Made by a program: the position numbers and the translations under genes
Notes under the pieces: generated by a model
What the model was told of the DNA's origin: nothing
The model's input: the letters and a program-made list of their open reading frames with translations, nothing else
The model's database searches: none
Assembly (NCBI GenBank): GCA_002479485.1
Contig: DLNM01000060.1
Coordinates: 1-29,087 of the forward strand
Reading direction: 5' to 3'
Source of the DNA: Firmicutes bacterium UBA7510
Lineage (GTDB): Bacteria; Bacillota; Clostridia; Tissierellales; Sedimentibacteraceae
Length of the DNA: 29,087 bases
In this document: piece by piece, positions 1 to 6,779 of the stretch
Layout of the letters: the number at the start of each line of letters is the position of its first letter
Position numbering within the stretch: the first letter of the stretch is position 1

Positions 1-825
1 AATAATCCTACTATAGTATCATCTATAGATGGGAATGTAATTTGGGATAGTGAATTAAATAAAACAAATATTGCCACTAGTCAGCAAATGGAACAAAAAG
101 CGGACAAAGAAAGTCCCCAATTTACAGGTACACCTACAATTAATGGTAATGAAATAGCTACTGTAAATAATATACCAGCAGGATTATCTTTGGGTGAAAC
201 ATCTTCTACAGCGTATCGAGGTGATAAAGGTAAAGTGGCTTATGACCACAGTCAATCAGCTCATGCGCCATCTAATGCACAGAAAAATTCAGACATAACT
301 AAGTCTGAAATTGAAGCTAAATTAATAGGGGATATATCAACACATTATCATGCTTCAGATAGTACAAAAGCACCTACAATGCATGCAGTAGCTGATGGAA
401 CATATGGGTTAGGGACTTACTCAGCTTATGGACATGTTAAAACTTATCAAGGGTTAGACTTTTTAGGAGCAGACGCTTATGCACTACATGCTAATCAAGG
501 AAAAGTGCTTAAAGATTTAATAGATACCAAAACTAAAGTTGTAACGGGGACATATACAGGAGATGATATGGCAGCTAGATTTATTAATTTAGGTTTCACC
601 CCTAAAGCTGTATTTGTATTTCCTAGAAGGTGGCAAAATATTTATAATATTTATGGTTTAGCTGTGTCTGGAAGTCCATCTATTACGAGTAGTATTACCC
701 AAAATAATATTAGCGTAGAAACAAACGGGTTTAATATTTATGCAGGGCCAGGAGATATATATACTCAAACTGCCGCATCTACTAACAGAACCGGTTATGA
801 GTATAATTATGTTGCAATTGGATAG
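1..825 (+). CDS. Tail fibre / receptor-binding protein, C-terminal part
   Basis: The reading frame is open from base 1, so the true start lies before the window and only the C-terminal 274 residues are seen. An internal ATG at 88 has no need to be the start. The protein has low-complexity repeats typical of phage tail fibres: HYHASDSTKAPTMHA, then YGHVK and ALHANQGKVLKDLIDTK. The last two recur in the fibre encoded at 1402-2154. The C-terminal about 95 residues (GFTPKAVFVFP ... YNYVAIG) resemble a compact tip domain common at the end of Firmicutes siphophage fibres. It probably contacts the host surface. The next gene follows after 9 bases with an AGGAGG site. Family assignment rests on repeats and position, not on a database match. 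Confidence 0.8.
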   Translation, partial: NNPTIVSSIDGNVIWDSELNKTNIATSQQMEQKADKESPQFTGTPTINGNEIATVNNIPAGLSLGETSSTAYRGDKGKVAYDHSQSAHAPSNAQKNSDITKSEIEAKLIGDISTHYHASDSTKAPTMHAVADGTYGLGTYSAYGHVKTYQGLDFLGADAYALHANQGKVLKDLIDTKTKVVTGTYTGDDMAARFINLGFTPKAVFVFPRRWQNIYNIYGLAVSGSPSITSSITQNNISVETNGFNIYAGPGDIYTQTAASTNRTGYEYNYVAIG

Positions 826-834
826 GAGGCAAGT

Positions 835-1161
835 ATGTTAGTAAATAAAACTACAAAAGGGTATGAAACAAGAAGTGATAAGCCTAACGAAAATTGGTTA
901 TCTGTAGAAGAACAAGACAACTACTACGTAATAGAAGATAATTCCGTGTTGGCTAATAAAATAAGGAGCGCATATCCATATTATAATTTTGTTACTCAAA
1001 ATAACAAATTAATAGATATCGAGGTATTAGAAAAACCTATAAACGAGCAACCAAAAACAGATATAGAACTGTTACAAGAAAGAATATTACAACTAGAAGT
1101 AGCAGAAGTAAACAGAAAATCTAAGGAAATAGAACAACAAATATTAGGAGGTACTGTTTAA
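835..1161 (+). CDS. Small tail-fibre-associated protein (XkdW-like position)
   Basis: This is a 108-residue protein starting at ATG after GGAGGCAAGT. It has no signal or membrane segment. Residues 75-104 (ELLQERILQLEVAEVNRKS) form a likely coiled coil and the chain ends in GGTV. The ending resembles that of the protein at 2869-3282 (LGTMLGGTI), which sits at the same place after a fibre gene. By position between a fibre gene and a very small ORF it matches the XkdW-type slot of PBSX-like tail operons. A role in fibre assembly or attachment is inferred. Its stop overlaps the next start (TAATG). Confidence 0.75.
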   Translation: MLVNKTTKGYETRSDKPNENWLSVEEQDNYYVIEDNSVLANKIRSAYPYYNFVTQNNKLIDIEVLEKPINEQPKTDIELLQERILQLEVAEVNRKSKEIEQQILGGTV

Positions 1162-1334
1162 TGGAAGAAAGAAGTTATTATTTTAATCTACAAAAGAGAG
1201 TTATAGAAAGTAAGTTGAACACAAAAGAGCAGAATACAAAGAATGTAGCACTATGGCAAAGTGTTGGGTTACTAAAAGACGAAGATTTAATAGATTTAAT
1301 GGTTATTATAGAGACTGTATATCCAACGGTATAA
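1161..1334 (+). CDS. Small hypothetical phage protein, 57 aa
   Basis: It begins at the ATG that overlaps the previous stop (TAATG at 1159-1163), after the Shine-Dalgarno AGGAGG at 1146-1151. The product starts MEERSYYFNLQKRVIESKLN and ends ETVYPTV. It is soluble and probably helical. It occupies the place that an XkdX-type protein has in the second cassette (3282-3383), although the sequence is not a clear XkdX. Translational coupling with the preceding gene suggests a joint role in the tail tip. Confidence 0.65.
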   Translation: MEERSYYFNLQKRVIESKLNTKEQNTKNVALWQSVGLLKDEDLIDLMVIIETVYPTV

Positions 1335-1401
1335 TGTCCACTTTATAAACATTAAGCAGACATTTTTAATTACAATCAAACAATAAAGGAGAGAATCTTT
1401 T

Positions 1402-2154
1402 ATGTCAAAACCAAAAATATTAACAGACATTGAAAATAAAATAGATAAAGATTCGATAATAAATAACCTAACAACTGGTGGTGCTGATAAAGTAGCAAGT
1501 GCTGAAACTGTTAAGACCTTGAATAATAGTAAAGCTCCTACTTTACATACACATACTAAAGCTAATATTACAGATTTTCCAACAAGTCTGCCCGCTAATG
1601 GCGGGAACGCTGATACACTAGATGGATTACATGCCAATCAATTCGTAAGGGGTGATGGTTCTACCTCTCCGCTTTTAAGTACGGACACTGGAAATAGACT
1701 AACTCTTTTAGATATAACTACTAATGCAATTGGGTATTCAGACGCTCCTACAATATCTGAACAATCCGACGGTGGAGTATTTGCACAAGCTTATTCTCCG
1801 TCTTGGGTGGGTTTAATTTACATTGACTATCGTACTGGTAGACTATACACGAATGGTAAAAACAATGGTTCGTGGGGTTCATGGAAAGAAATTTGGGACA
1901 ATGTATCGTTTCCAAAAAATCATGCTGTAACAAGCGAGACCTATGGGGGTGGTACTACTAACAACTATGGTCACGTTAAGGTTATAAATTCAATTTTAGC
2001 AAGTGGTTCTACTGATGATAGTGTTGCATTACACGCTAATCAAGGTAAGGTTTTAAACGATACGATTAATACTAAAGCACCTAATCATCAAAGTGGTACA
2101 ACAGCACCTAGTGCATTTGTTGGCGAAGGCGTATTATACGGAGTACATAACTAG
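1402..2154 (+). CDS. Tail fibre protein with pyocin-knob-like domain
   Basis: This is a 250-residue protein. The start has the ribosome site AAAGGAGAG. Residues about 70-170 contain ADTLDGLHANQFVRGDG followed by a segment ending WGSWKEIWDN. This is the pattern of a pyocin-knob-like fibre domain (a short Trp-rich motif after an extended beta region). Residues about 185-225 (NYGHVK ... ALHANQGKVL) repeat the motif of the fibre at 1-825, so the two genes are paralogous in part. The C-terminus is short and ends GEGVLYGVHN. It is likely a receptor-binding fibre or a trimeric spike segment. The next gene starts 11 bases on. Confidence 0.8.
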   Translation: MSKPKILTDIENKIDKDSIINNLTTGGADKVASAETVKTLNNSKAPTLHTHTKANITDFPTSLPANGGNADTLDGLHANQFVRGDGSTSPLLSTDTGNRLTLLDITTNAIGYSDAPTISEQSDGGVFAQAYSPSWVGLIYIDYRTGRLYTNGKNNGSWGSWKEIWDNVSFPKNHAVTSETYGGGTTNNYGHVKVINSILASGSTDDSVALHANQGKVLNDTINTKAPNHQSGTTAPSAFVGEGVLYGVHN

Positions 2155-2165
2155 GAGGTGCTAAT

Positions 2166-2855
2166 ATGCCAGTAATTTTAGGCAAGAATGGAGTAAACAA
2201 GGAATTAAGTTCAATATACATAGGTAACAGTGGTATAAATAAGCAAGAGAAAGAATTGTACATTGGTAAGGGTGGAATTAATAAACAGATATACACAAGT
2301 GAATTATTTAGAGTACCGAGTTTAACAATAAGGACTGAATATCCTGCCGCTAATGATTATCCAGAGTATATTTCATTAGGAAGTGGTATTCAATCCAATA
2401 CTGTTGAGTTTACAGCAACAATAAGTAATGTACATAATACAACATCATTTGGCCGTGCGCTAAGACTTGTTTTATCTCTTGATAATACAAACACTAGATT
2501 TATTATTGTTGAGTTCTATTCTCAAATAAGATATGTTGGAAATGGTGAAGATAGAGAAGAGATTAATAGAGCATATATAGAGGCGTTTTATTCTGAAAGT
2601 ATATATCATTCAAAGCTTTCTTCAATAGGAAATAAAAATATAGGTATTCATACCAATATAGTAGGAACATATCATATTAAATTAGAGAGTGTAAATAATA
2701 CTGATTTTAATTTTTACATCAATAATGTTTTAATAAACACGTTTAAATATTCAGGAATATTTTCAAAGCCGATTTATTATAGTTATTCAAGCTATTTAAA
2801 CAATACTTTATATTCAGAAATGCCGAGTGGTATAAATAATTTAGTCTTTAAATAA
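2166..2855 (+). CDS. Putative tail tip / fibre protein with three short N-terminal repeats
   Basis: This 229-residue protein follows the ribosome site AGGAGG. Its first about 42 residues are three imperfect 14-residue repeats: ILGKNGVNKELSSI, YIGNSGINKQEKEL and YIGKGGINKQIYTS. The rest is rich in beta-forming residues and has a jelly-roll-like look (for example FNFYINNVLINTF), as in carbohydrate-binding fibre tips, but I see no diagnostic motif. The repeats may form a stalk or trimerisation element. It is probably part of the receptor-binding device, judged by its place between a fibre gene and the XkdX-like gene. Confidence 0.7.
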   Translation: MPVILGKNGVNKELSSIYIGNSGINKQEKELYIGKGGINKQIYTSELFRVPSLTIRTEYPAANDYPEYISLGSGIQSNTVEFTATISNVHNTTSFGRALRLVLSLDNTNTRFIIVEFYSQIRYVGNGEDREEINRAYIEAFYSESIYHSKLSSIGNKNIGIHTNIVGTYHIKLESVNNTDFNFYINNVLINTFKYSGIFSKPIYYSYSSYLNNTLYSEMPSGINNLVFK

Positions 2856-2868
2856 GGAGGATTTATAA

Positions 2869-3282
2869 ATGCAAAAAATTAAGCTAAAAAACAACATAGA
2901 AATAACAGATATTCAAAGTATATTTGGATATACAGAAACAATTGGAGAAAACGACAGACGAGAAACATTAGTAATAAAAGTATTAAACAATACAGTGGAT
3001 AATTTAAATACATTATTATTTGCAGACACTACTGTTCTTGACAGTATAACAATATTAGGTCAAGAGGAACAAATTATTAATCAAGAAACACAGGAAAAAG
3101 GTCTTGTTTGGGTAACACAAGGTATTCACGAAAGATATAATTTACCTTGCAGTATAACAAAAGACATAATAAATAATGTCATCGAAGTAAAAATAGCTAG
3201 AAAATCTACATTAGAACAACACTTATTAGAAACACAAATAGCTTTAGCTGAATTAGGAACTATGCTAGGAGGTACAATATAA
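2869..3282 (+). CDS. Tail-associated protein preceding XkdX
   Basis: This is a 137-residue protein with ribosome site AAGGAGG. The N-terminal 60 residues (KLKNNIEITDIQ ... TLLIF-type beta strands) look like a small beta domain. Residues 110-137 (STLEQHLLETQIALAELGTMLGG) form a predicted coiled coil that ends like the protein at 835-1161. It lies immediately before the XkdX-like gene and overlaps it by one base (TAATG). This suggests a baseplate or fibre-attachment role in the manner of PBSX xkdV-xkdW-xkdX. The function is inferred from order only. Confidence 0.75.
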   Translation: MQKIKLKNNIEITDIQSIFGYTETIGENDRRETLVIKVLNNTVDNLNTLLFADTTVLDSITILGQEEQIINQETQEKGLVWVTQGIHERYNLPCSITKDIINNVIEVKIARKSTLEQHLLETQIALAELGTMLGGTI

Positions 3283-3383
3283 TGGTTAAAATATATGCAA
3301 ATTTAATTAAACAAGGTTTATGGTCTATAGATCAAGTACCTGAAAGATGGAAAGTAGAAGTACAAGAAATATTAAATAGTTAA
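3282..3383 (+). CDS. XkdX family small tail protein
   Basis: This 33-residue protein begins MVKIYANLIKQGLWSIDQVP and is too short for a standard ORF cut-off. The pattern of a hydrophobic start, KxGLWSIDQVPERW and a helical end fits the XkdX family of PBSX-like phages, which are tiny proteins encoded at the end of tail-fibre cassettes. The start codon overlaps the stop of the upstream gene and the AGGAGG site lies inside that gene. The molecular role of the family is not settled. It marks the end of the tail operon before the lysis genes. Confidence 0.75.
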   Translation: MVKIYANLIKQGLWSIDQVPERWKVEVQEILNS

Positions 3384-3406
3384 TCCGTTTGCAAAGTTAA
3401 ACGGAT
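3383..3406 (+). repeat. Inverted repeat after the tail operon
   Basis: ATCCGTTT at 3383-3390 pairs exactly with AAACGGAT at 3399-3406 around an 8-nt loop, and a run of seven A follows. It starts at the stop codon of the XkdX-like gene. There is no U run on the + strand, so it is not a standard Rho-independent terminator. It may be an mRNA processing or 3'-end stabilising hairpin. Between here and 3510 I see no gene. Confidence 0.4.
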
Positions 3407-3510
3407 AAAAAAATCAAAACAAATAACAACTCAAGATATCATTATATTAAAGATTATAATTAACACTTGTAATCAAAAAAGTCTTTTTATATTACATAAA
3501 GGAGTTGTAA

Positions 3511-3960
3511 ATGAATAATTTTATAAAATTTATAGAGAACTTCAGTTTATCTGAAGTTCTCTTTGTGTTATGTGCCATAGCTGGACTAGTTTTAAGCGTA
3601 GAAAAACTTTTAAAATGGATTTTGAATAAATTTAACTGGTATCACAAAAAAAAATCTCAAGAAGAAGATTTACATGAAATATTAAAGGTATATGCAGAAC
3701 AAAATTTACAGCAAAGCACTCAAATAAAGGAAATTTCTATGAAGCTCGATATGTTAACAAATGCGACAAGGCAAAATATGAAACATACTATAACTAAAGC
3801 TTGTGAAGATTACTTGGCACGTAATTATATAACTTCATATGAGTTGCAATCATTGGAAGATTTATATAAGGTCTATGAAGAAATTAAAGGAAATAGTTTT
3901 GTACATACATTGATATATAAAATAAGAAAGTTAAAAGTTATAAATAACAATGACGAATGA
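3511..3960 (+). CDS. Membrane-anchored lysis-cassette protein, possible holin or co-holin
   Basis: This 149-residue protein has one clear membrane segment at about residues 14-32 (SEVLFVLCAIAGLVLSVEKL). A basic stretch (NWYHKKK), a charged helical region at 50-80 and a C-terminal part with YITSYELQSLEDLYKVYEEIKGN follow. The last block is common in small proteins that sit next to endolysins in Firmicutes phages. The start has AAAGGAG. Being upstream of the endolysin and overlapping it by ATGA suggests a lysis role. It could be a holin partner, an anchoring protein, or a structural protein. The coding start contains a perfect hairpin (3534-3562). Confidence 0.7.
   Translation: MNNFIKFIENFSLSEVLFVLCAIAGLVLSVEKLLKWILNKFNWYHKKKSQEEDLHEILKVYAEQNLQQSTQIKEISMKLDMLTNATRQNMKHTITKACEDYLARNYITSYELQSLEDLYKVYEEIKGNSFVHTLIYKIRKLKVINNNDE
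3534..3562 (+). promoter_or_regulatory. Perfect hairpin within the first codons of the lysis-cassette gene
   Basis: GAGAACTTCAG (3535-3545) and CTGAAGTTCTC (3551-3561) are exact inverted copies around TTTAT. An extra A-T pair closes the base, and TTTGTGTT follows. It falls at codons 8-17 of the gene at 3511. A 12-bp stem followed by U-rich sequence resembles an attenuator or terminator-like element and could delay expression of the downstream lysis genes. The function is inferred. Confidence 0.45.
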
Positions 3961-3977
3961 GAAATGAGGTTATTAAA

Positions 3978-5303
3978 ATGGGTAAATATTGGATAGCACT
4001 AGACGACGGTCATGGAATTGACACTGCTGGAAAAAGAACACCCTATTTTGAAGATGGGTCATATATGATAGAAAATGAATTCAACAATTCAGTTATAAAT
4101 AAAGTATATGATTTATTAAAATTTTATAATGAAATAGATGTTTTTCTGACTAAATCTGAAAAATATGATGTTTCACTAGATGAAAGAATCAGAAGAGTTA
4201 ATACCGCTTATGATAATTATAATAAAAAATTCCCTAACTCAAAGTGTGTACTAGTGTCAGTCCATGCCAATGCTTTCAACGGTATTTGGGGAATACAGAA
4301 TGGTACAAGCACACATTACTACCCTACAAACATGATCGACAAGGCTTTTGCCGAAATTATAAATAAAAATTTAGTTTCTAAAACTGGCTTGAGAAATCGT
4401 GGCAATACAGGTAACGATTTCCAAATAATACGTGATTGTAAAATGACAGCATGTTTATGTGAATGTGCATTTATGGATAATTTAAAAGAAGCTAAATTAT
4501 TATTAACCGATGAATTTAGACAGGCTTGTGCTGAAGGTATCGTTAATGGCTTATTAGAGTACTTTGGAATAAGTAAAATTGAAAAAAATAAGCAAAATTC
4601 AGGGGAAAAATATGAATATAATTTTTCTGAAGCACAAATTAATAATAAAGTAATTTATAGTGAAACTTCCAATGGAAGTAGACAAATATTTTTACCACCT
4701 GAAAAAGTAAATATCGACGTTTATCCTAATTTAAAAAGCAATAATACATTTAAATACGAATATGCAATCAACGCAACTTTTTTCGGTGGAAATCCTGTAT
4801 ACTCTACTTCCCCATTGATTGTAGATGGTAAAGTTTATCGTTGGGGCTCGAATTATGATAAACCTCAAAGTTGTTTTATTATCTATTCAGACAACTCTGT
4901 AGACATGAAAAGATTAAAAAGTGTTTCTGATTTAGGAAATAATTTATATTCCGTAAAACACCTGATAGGTGGAATTGGACTAATAAATAATAAAGATAAA
5001 AATTTTAAATATGATTTAACTAGCGAAGGATTTGATGGCTCTATTGGTATAGGAGTATCTAGAAAATGCAACAAAACAGTATTAGCATATATTGAAAATA
5101 CAAATCAAGTTGTATTTTTAACTAGACCCAATATATACCATTCTCACCCACAGGAATACGACTTAATTAAATTATGTAAAGACTGTGAATACACATTTGC
5201 AGTAGCTTTAGATGGTGGTGGAAGCACCTTTATGATTGCTGATGAAGAATATAAATTAAAGGGCGATGGCAGAGGTATTTACTCTGTTTTATTTTGCGAA
5301 TAA
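3978..5303 (+). CDS. Two-domain endolysin: Amidase_3 plus phosphodiester glycosidase-like domain
   Basis: The N-terminal domain (about residues 1-195 from this start) is a zinc N-acetylmuramoyl-L-alanine amidase of the Amidase_3 type. DDGHG carries the first zinc His (residue 12), a Glu follows in ENEFN (32 or 34), SVHAN gives the second His (96), and CECAF gives the catalytic Glu (162). It should cut the bond between N-acetylmuramic acid and the stem peptide at lysis. The C-terminal half (about 225-441) looks like a phosphodiester glycosidase (NAGPA/DUF2233) domain: INATFFGG near 264 and LDGGGST near 411. Such a domain is unusual in a lysin and may bind or cleave cell-wall glycan or teichoic acid links. 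An ATG at 3957 overlaps the upstream stop, but the ATG at 3978 has a GAGG 8 bases ahead and begins directly at the domain. No signal peptide is seen, so export depends on a holin. Confidence 0.88.
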   Translation: MGKYWIALDDGHGIDTAGKRTPYFEDGSYMIENEFNNSVINKVYDLLKFYNEIDVFLTKSEKYDVSLDERIRRVNTAYDNYNKKFPNSKCVLVSVHANAFNGIWGIQNGTSTHYYPTNMIDKAFAEIINKNLVSKTGLRNRGNTGNDFQIIRDCKMTACLCECAFMDNLKEAKLLLTDEFRQACAEGIVNGLLEYFGISKIEKNKQNSGEKYEYNFSEAQINNKVIYSETSNGSRQIFLPPEKVNIDVYPNLKSNNTFKYEYAINATFFGGNPVYSTSPLIVDGKVYRWGSNYDKPQSCFIIYSDNSVDMKRLKSVSDLGNNLYSVKHLIGGIGLINNKDKNFKYDLTSEGFDGSIGIGVSRKCNKTVLAYIENTNQVVFLTRPNIYHSHPQEYDLIKLCKDCEYTFAVALDGGGSTFMIADEEYKLKGDGRGIYSVLFCE

Positions 5304-5325
5304 TTAAATAAAAAAGGAAATAGAT

Positions 5326-5514
5326 ATGAATAAATTATTTGATCAATTAGTACAATTATTAAAAATAAAATCATTAGTAACTATTATAGCAATGATTGTA
5401 TTTGCTGTTTTATCATTAAATAAAGTCATCGGTGTTGAACATGTTATGACTGTTGTTACTATGATAATAACTTTTTATTTTACTAAAAAAGAGGATAACA
5501 GTGAAACAAAATAA
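5326..5514 (+). CDS. Holin-like protein
   Basis: This 62-residue protein has a short amphipathic start (MNKLFDQLVQLLKIKS), two hydrophobic segments (about 18-33 and 39-54) and a charged tail (TKKEDNSETK). This is the plan of small holins in Clostridium and Listeria phages. It follows the endolysin by 22 bases with an AAAGGAAA site. It would form pores in the inner membrane to let the endolysin out. It is the last gene of the late operon. Confidence 0.8.
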   Translation: MNKLFDQLVQLLKIKSLVTIIAMIVFAVLSLNKVIGVEHVMTVVTMIITFYFTKKEDNSETK

Positions 5515-5532
5515 AAAGTATTTAATATTTTA

Positions 5533-5574
5533 AAAGCACATTAATTGTTTATTTTTAAACAGTTAATGTGCTTT
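5533..5574. terminator. Strong hairpin terminator ending the late operon, probably two-way
   Basis: AAAGCACATTAATTGTTT (5533-5550) pairs with AAACAGTTAATGTGCTTT (5557-5574). That gives 18 bp with one T.G pair and a 6-nt loop, and T-rich sequence (CTATTTCTT) follows. It lies between the late operon ending at 5514 and the early genes that come from the right, so it can separate the two converging transcripts. Confidence 0.8.
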
Positions 5575-5596
5575 CTATTTCTTGATTTAACATATA

Positions 5597-5666
5597 TGGC
5601 GGGAATATGTGGGAATCGAACCCACCTAGGACGCTATTAACGCCCAACAACTGGTGTTGAAGACCA
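5597..5666 (-). other. attP-like site: 3' part of a selenocysteine tRNA gene
   Basis: Read on the - strand, the sequence holds an anticodon stem-loop TGGT-CTTCAAC-ACCA with anticodon TCA (5660-5658). A long variable arm follows (GGGCG pairs with CGTCC across a 7-nt loop), then a T arm GTGGG-TTCGATT-CCCAC, then ATATTCCC, G and an encoded CCA. UCA anticodon, long variable arm and an 8-nt acceptor strand are the marks of bacterial tRNA-Sec. The 5' acceptor strand that would be needed (GGGAATAT) and the D arm are missing upstream, so this cannot be a working tRNA. A tRNA 3' end carried by a phage is the classic form of attP, because integration restores the host gene. Flanking genes on both sides are phage genes, so this is an internal attP rather than a host junction. 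Confidence 0.75.
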
Positions 5667-5724
5667 TCACTTAAAATCCCACAATCCATTATAATAGAAC
5701 AATTATATTTAATATTTAATTGTA

Positions 5725-5766
5725 TTTGACACTAATTTGACACTAATATCTGTTAGTTAGTGTCAA
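5725..5766. repeat. Tandem and inverted TTGACACTAA repeats beside attP
   Basis: TTTGACACTAA occurs twice in perfect tandem (5725-5735 and 5736-5746). An inverted copy TTAGTGTCAA lies at 5757-5766 and overlaps the stop codon of the excisionase-like gene. Placed 60-100 bases from the tRNA-Sec core, they are best read as arm-type binding sites for the integrase or as excisionase sites. The TTGACA in them could also mimic -35 boxes, but no matching -10 and gene follow. Confidence 0.6.
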
Positions 5767-5969
5767 TAAGATTTTTTTGTTTGCTTGTTCAACCACTCTA
5801 TAAATTCATCTTCAATTATGTAAAAGCGACAACCGATTTTTAAAGATGGAAAATTTTTTTGTCTTAATAATTCGTATAACTTATCGCTTCCGATATTTAA
5901 ATATTTTTTAACATCTGTTGGCTTTAATAATTTTGGTAAATTTGTTAACTCTTTTACTTGACTACTCAT
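5763..5969 (-). CDS. Excisionase-like helix-turn-helix protein
   Basis: This 68-residue protein shows the pattern of the MerR/excisionase-type DNA-binding fold (HTH_17): KPTDVKKYLNIGSDKLYELLRQKNFPSLKIGCRFYIIEDEFIEWLNKQ. The helix-turn-helix is at about 16-36 and is followed by the wing FPSLKIGCRFYI. Tn916-like Xis proteins share this plan. Its start has GAGAGGTG. It lies next to the attP-like region and reads towards it, which supports a role in excision or in directing the integrase. A small regulator of early genes is the main alternative. Confidence 0.78.
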   Translation of the reverse strand: MSSQVKELTNLPKLLKPTDVKKYLNIGSDKLYELLRQKNFPSLKIGCRFYIIEDEFIEWLNKQTKKSY

Positions 5970-6041
5970 ATACTATACACCTCTCTATATAATTTGTAAA
6001 TATAAATTTCACTTATTTAAACTTATGCTAACTTATTAATT

Positions 6042-6236
6042 TTATTCCTCTTCAATTGGACTTATTTTACACAGATGAATAATCACGTTATCTAAACAAT
6101 GTAAACAAATATCTAAATTTAACTTATCACCATCATGCACTGAACCATAACCTAATCTTGTATGTAATCCTAATTCTCCTTGTTCATCAAATGCTTTAAA
6201 TTTTTTTCCACAAATATTACAGATTATTCTTTTCAT
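6042..6236 (-). CDS. Small zinc-ribbon-like protein
   Basis: This is a 64-residue protein with CNICGKKF near the N-terminus and CLHCLDNV near residue 45. The two CxxC pairs would bind one zinc. The middle (GELGLHTRLGYGSVHDGDKLNLD) is typical of small phage proteins of unknown role. The start has GGGGATAAA upstream. A copy of the AATTAAATTATA spacer motif lies 15 bases ahead. No function can be named. Confidence 0.75.
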   Translation of the reverse strand: MKRIICNICGKKFKAFDEQGELGLHTRLGYGSVHDGDKLNLDICLHCLDNVIIHLCKISPIEEE

Positions 6237-6250
6237 TTTATCCCCACGTT

Positions 6251-6264
6251 TTTATAATTTAATT
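6251..6264 (-). repeat. Spacer motif AATTAAATTATAAA (copy 1 of at least 7)
   Basis: This is a 14-base motif between genes. The other copies are at 11123-11136, 11669-11682, 14819-14832, 23760-23773, 24068-24079 (12 bases) and 28155-28168. All have the same direction as the early genes and lie at or just past a stop codon. The upstream bases AAAC or AAC are often shared too. A weaker form is at 8142-8155. Confidence 0.6.
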
Positions 6265-6280
6265 GTTTAAAATAAAAGAT

Positions 6281-6697
6281 TTATTGTAGTTCATTACACC
6301 AGTTGAATAACATAACGTCATTATAATATTTTAATAAATCAATTAAACAAAATCCACCATTATCAATTTTTTTAATCCATGTATACATTTGACTAATTGT
6401 TGAGCAACTGATATCATATTTATTTCTTTTCGAATGTATTAAGATATATTCGATTAAATCATCACTATTTTTTATTTTTTTTAATATATCATCTGCACAT
6501 TCTTTAGTCATTTTTTTTATTTTTAATATTTCTTGCTCTTTAAAATGTTTGGTTAATCTCACTTTTAAATATTTGTCTTTTAAGAAATATTTATACAACT
6601 CATCGTAAGTATTAAATTTAATCTTATTTGGGGTTATATGTTTTAATTCAATTTCATTCCATATTGTTAATAATATCTCACTTTCGTTTTCAAACAA
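6281..6697 (-). CDS. Hypothetical protein, 138 aa
   Basis: It starts at TTG (6697) after AAAGGAG. The protein is helical and Lys-rich with no membrane segment and no motif I recognise. A TATAAT (6733-6738 on the + strand, read in reverse) lies about 40 bases upstream, in an 82-bp spacer that separates it from the next gene, so a promoter may be here. Its -35 is poor. Confidence 0.7.
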   Translation of the reverse strand: MFENESEILLTIWNEIELKHITPNKIKFNTYDELYKYFLKDKYLKVRLTKHFKEQEILKIKKMTKECADDILKKIKNSDDLIEYILIHSKRNKYDISCSTISQMYTWIKKIDNGGFCLIDLLKYYNDVMLFNWCNELQ

Positions 6698-6779
6698 CTT
6701 TCAAATCTCCTTTCCTATAAAAATCACATTTTATTATATTGAAACAACAATCTTGGCATCATGTGGTAATCTTATATAA

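Noticed and set aside
1296..2296. Antisense ORFs in the tail genes (1296-1637, 1748-1933 and 2108-2296 on the - strand)
   Set aside because: They mirror good + strand genes, have no ribosome sites and give low-complexity hydrophobic products.
3383..3406. Rho-independent terminator after the tail genes
   Set aside because: The hairpin is perfect, but the next bases on the + strand are A, not T. The lysis genes just after it also have no strong separate promoter.
5597..5692. A working phage tRNA-Sec gene
   Set aside because: The 3' part is good, but no GGGAATAT strand and no D arm occur in the 30 bases before the anticodon stem, so it cannot fold as a tRNA.
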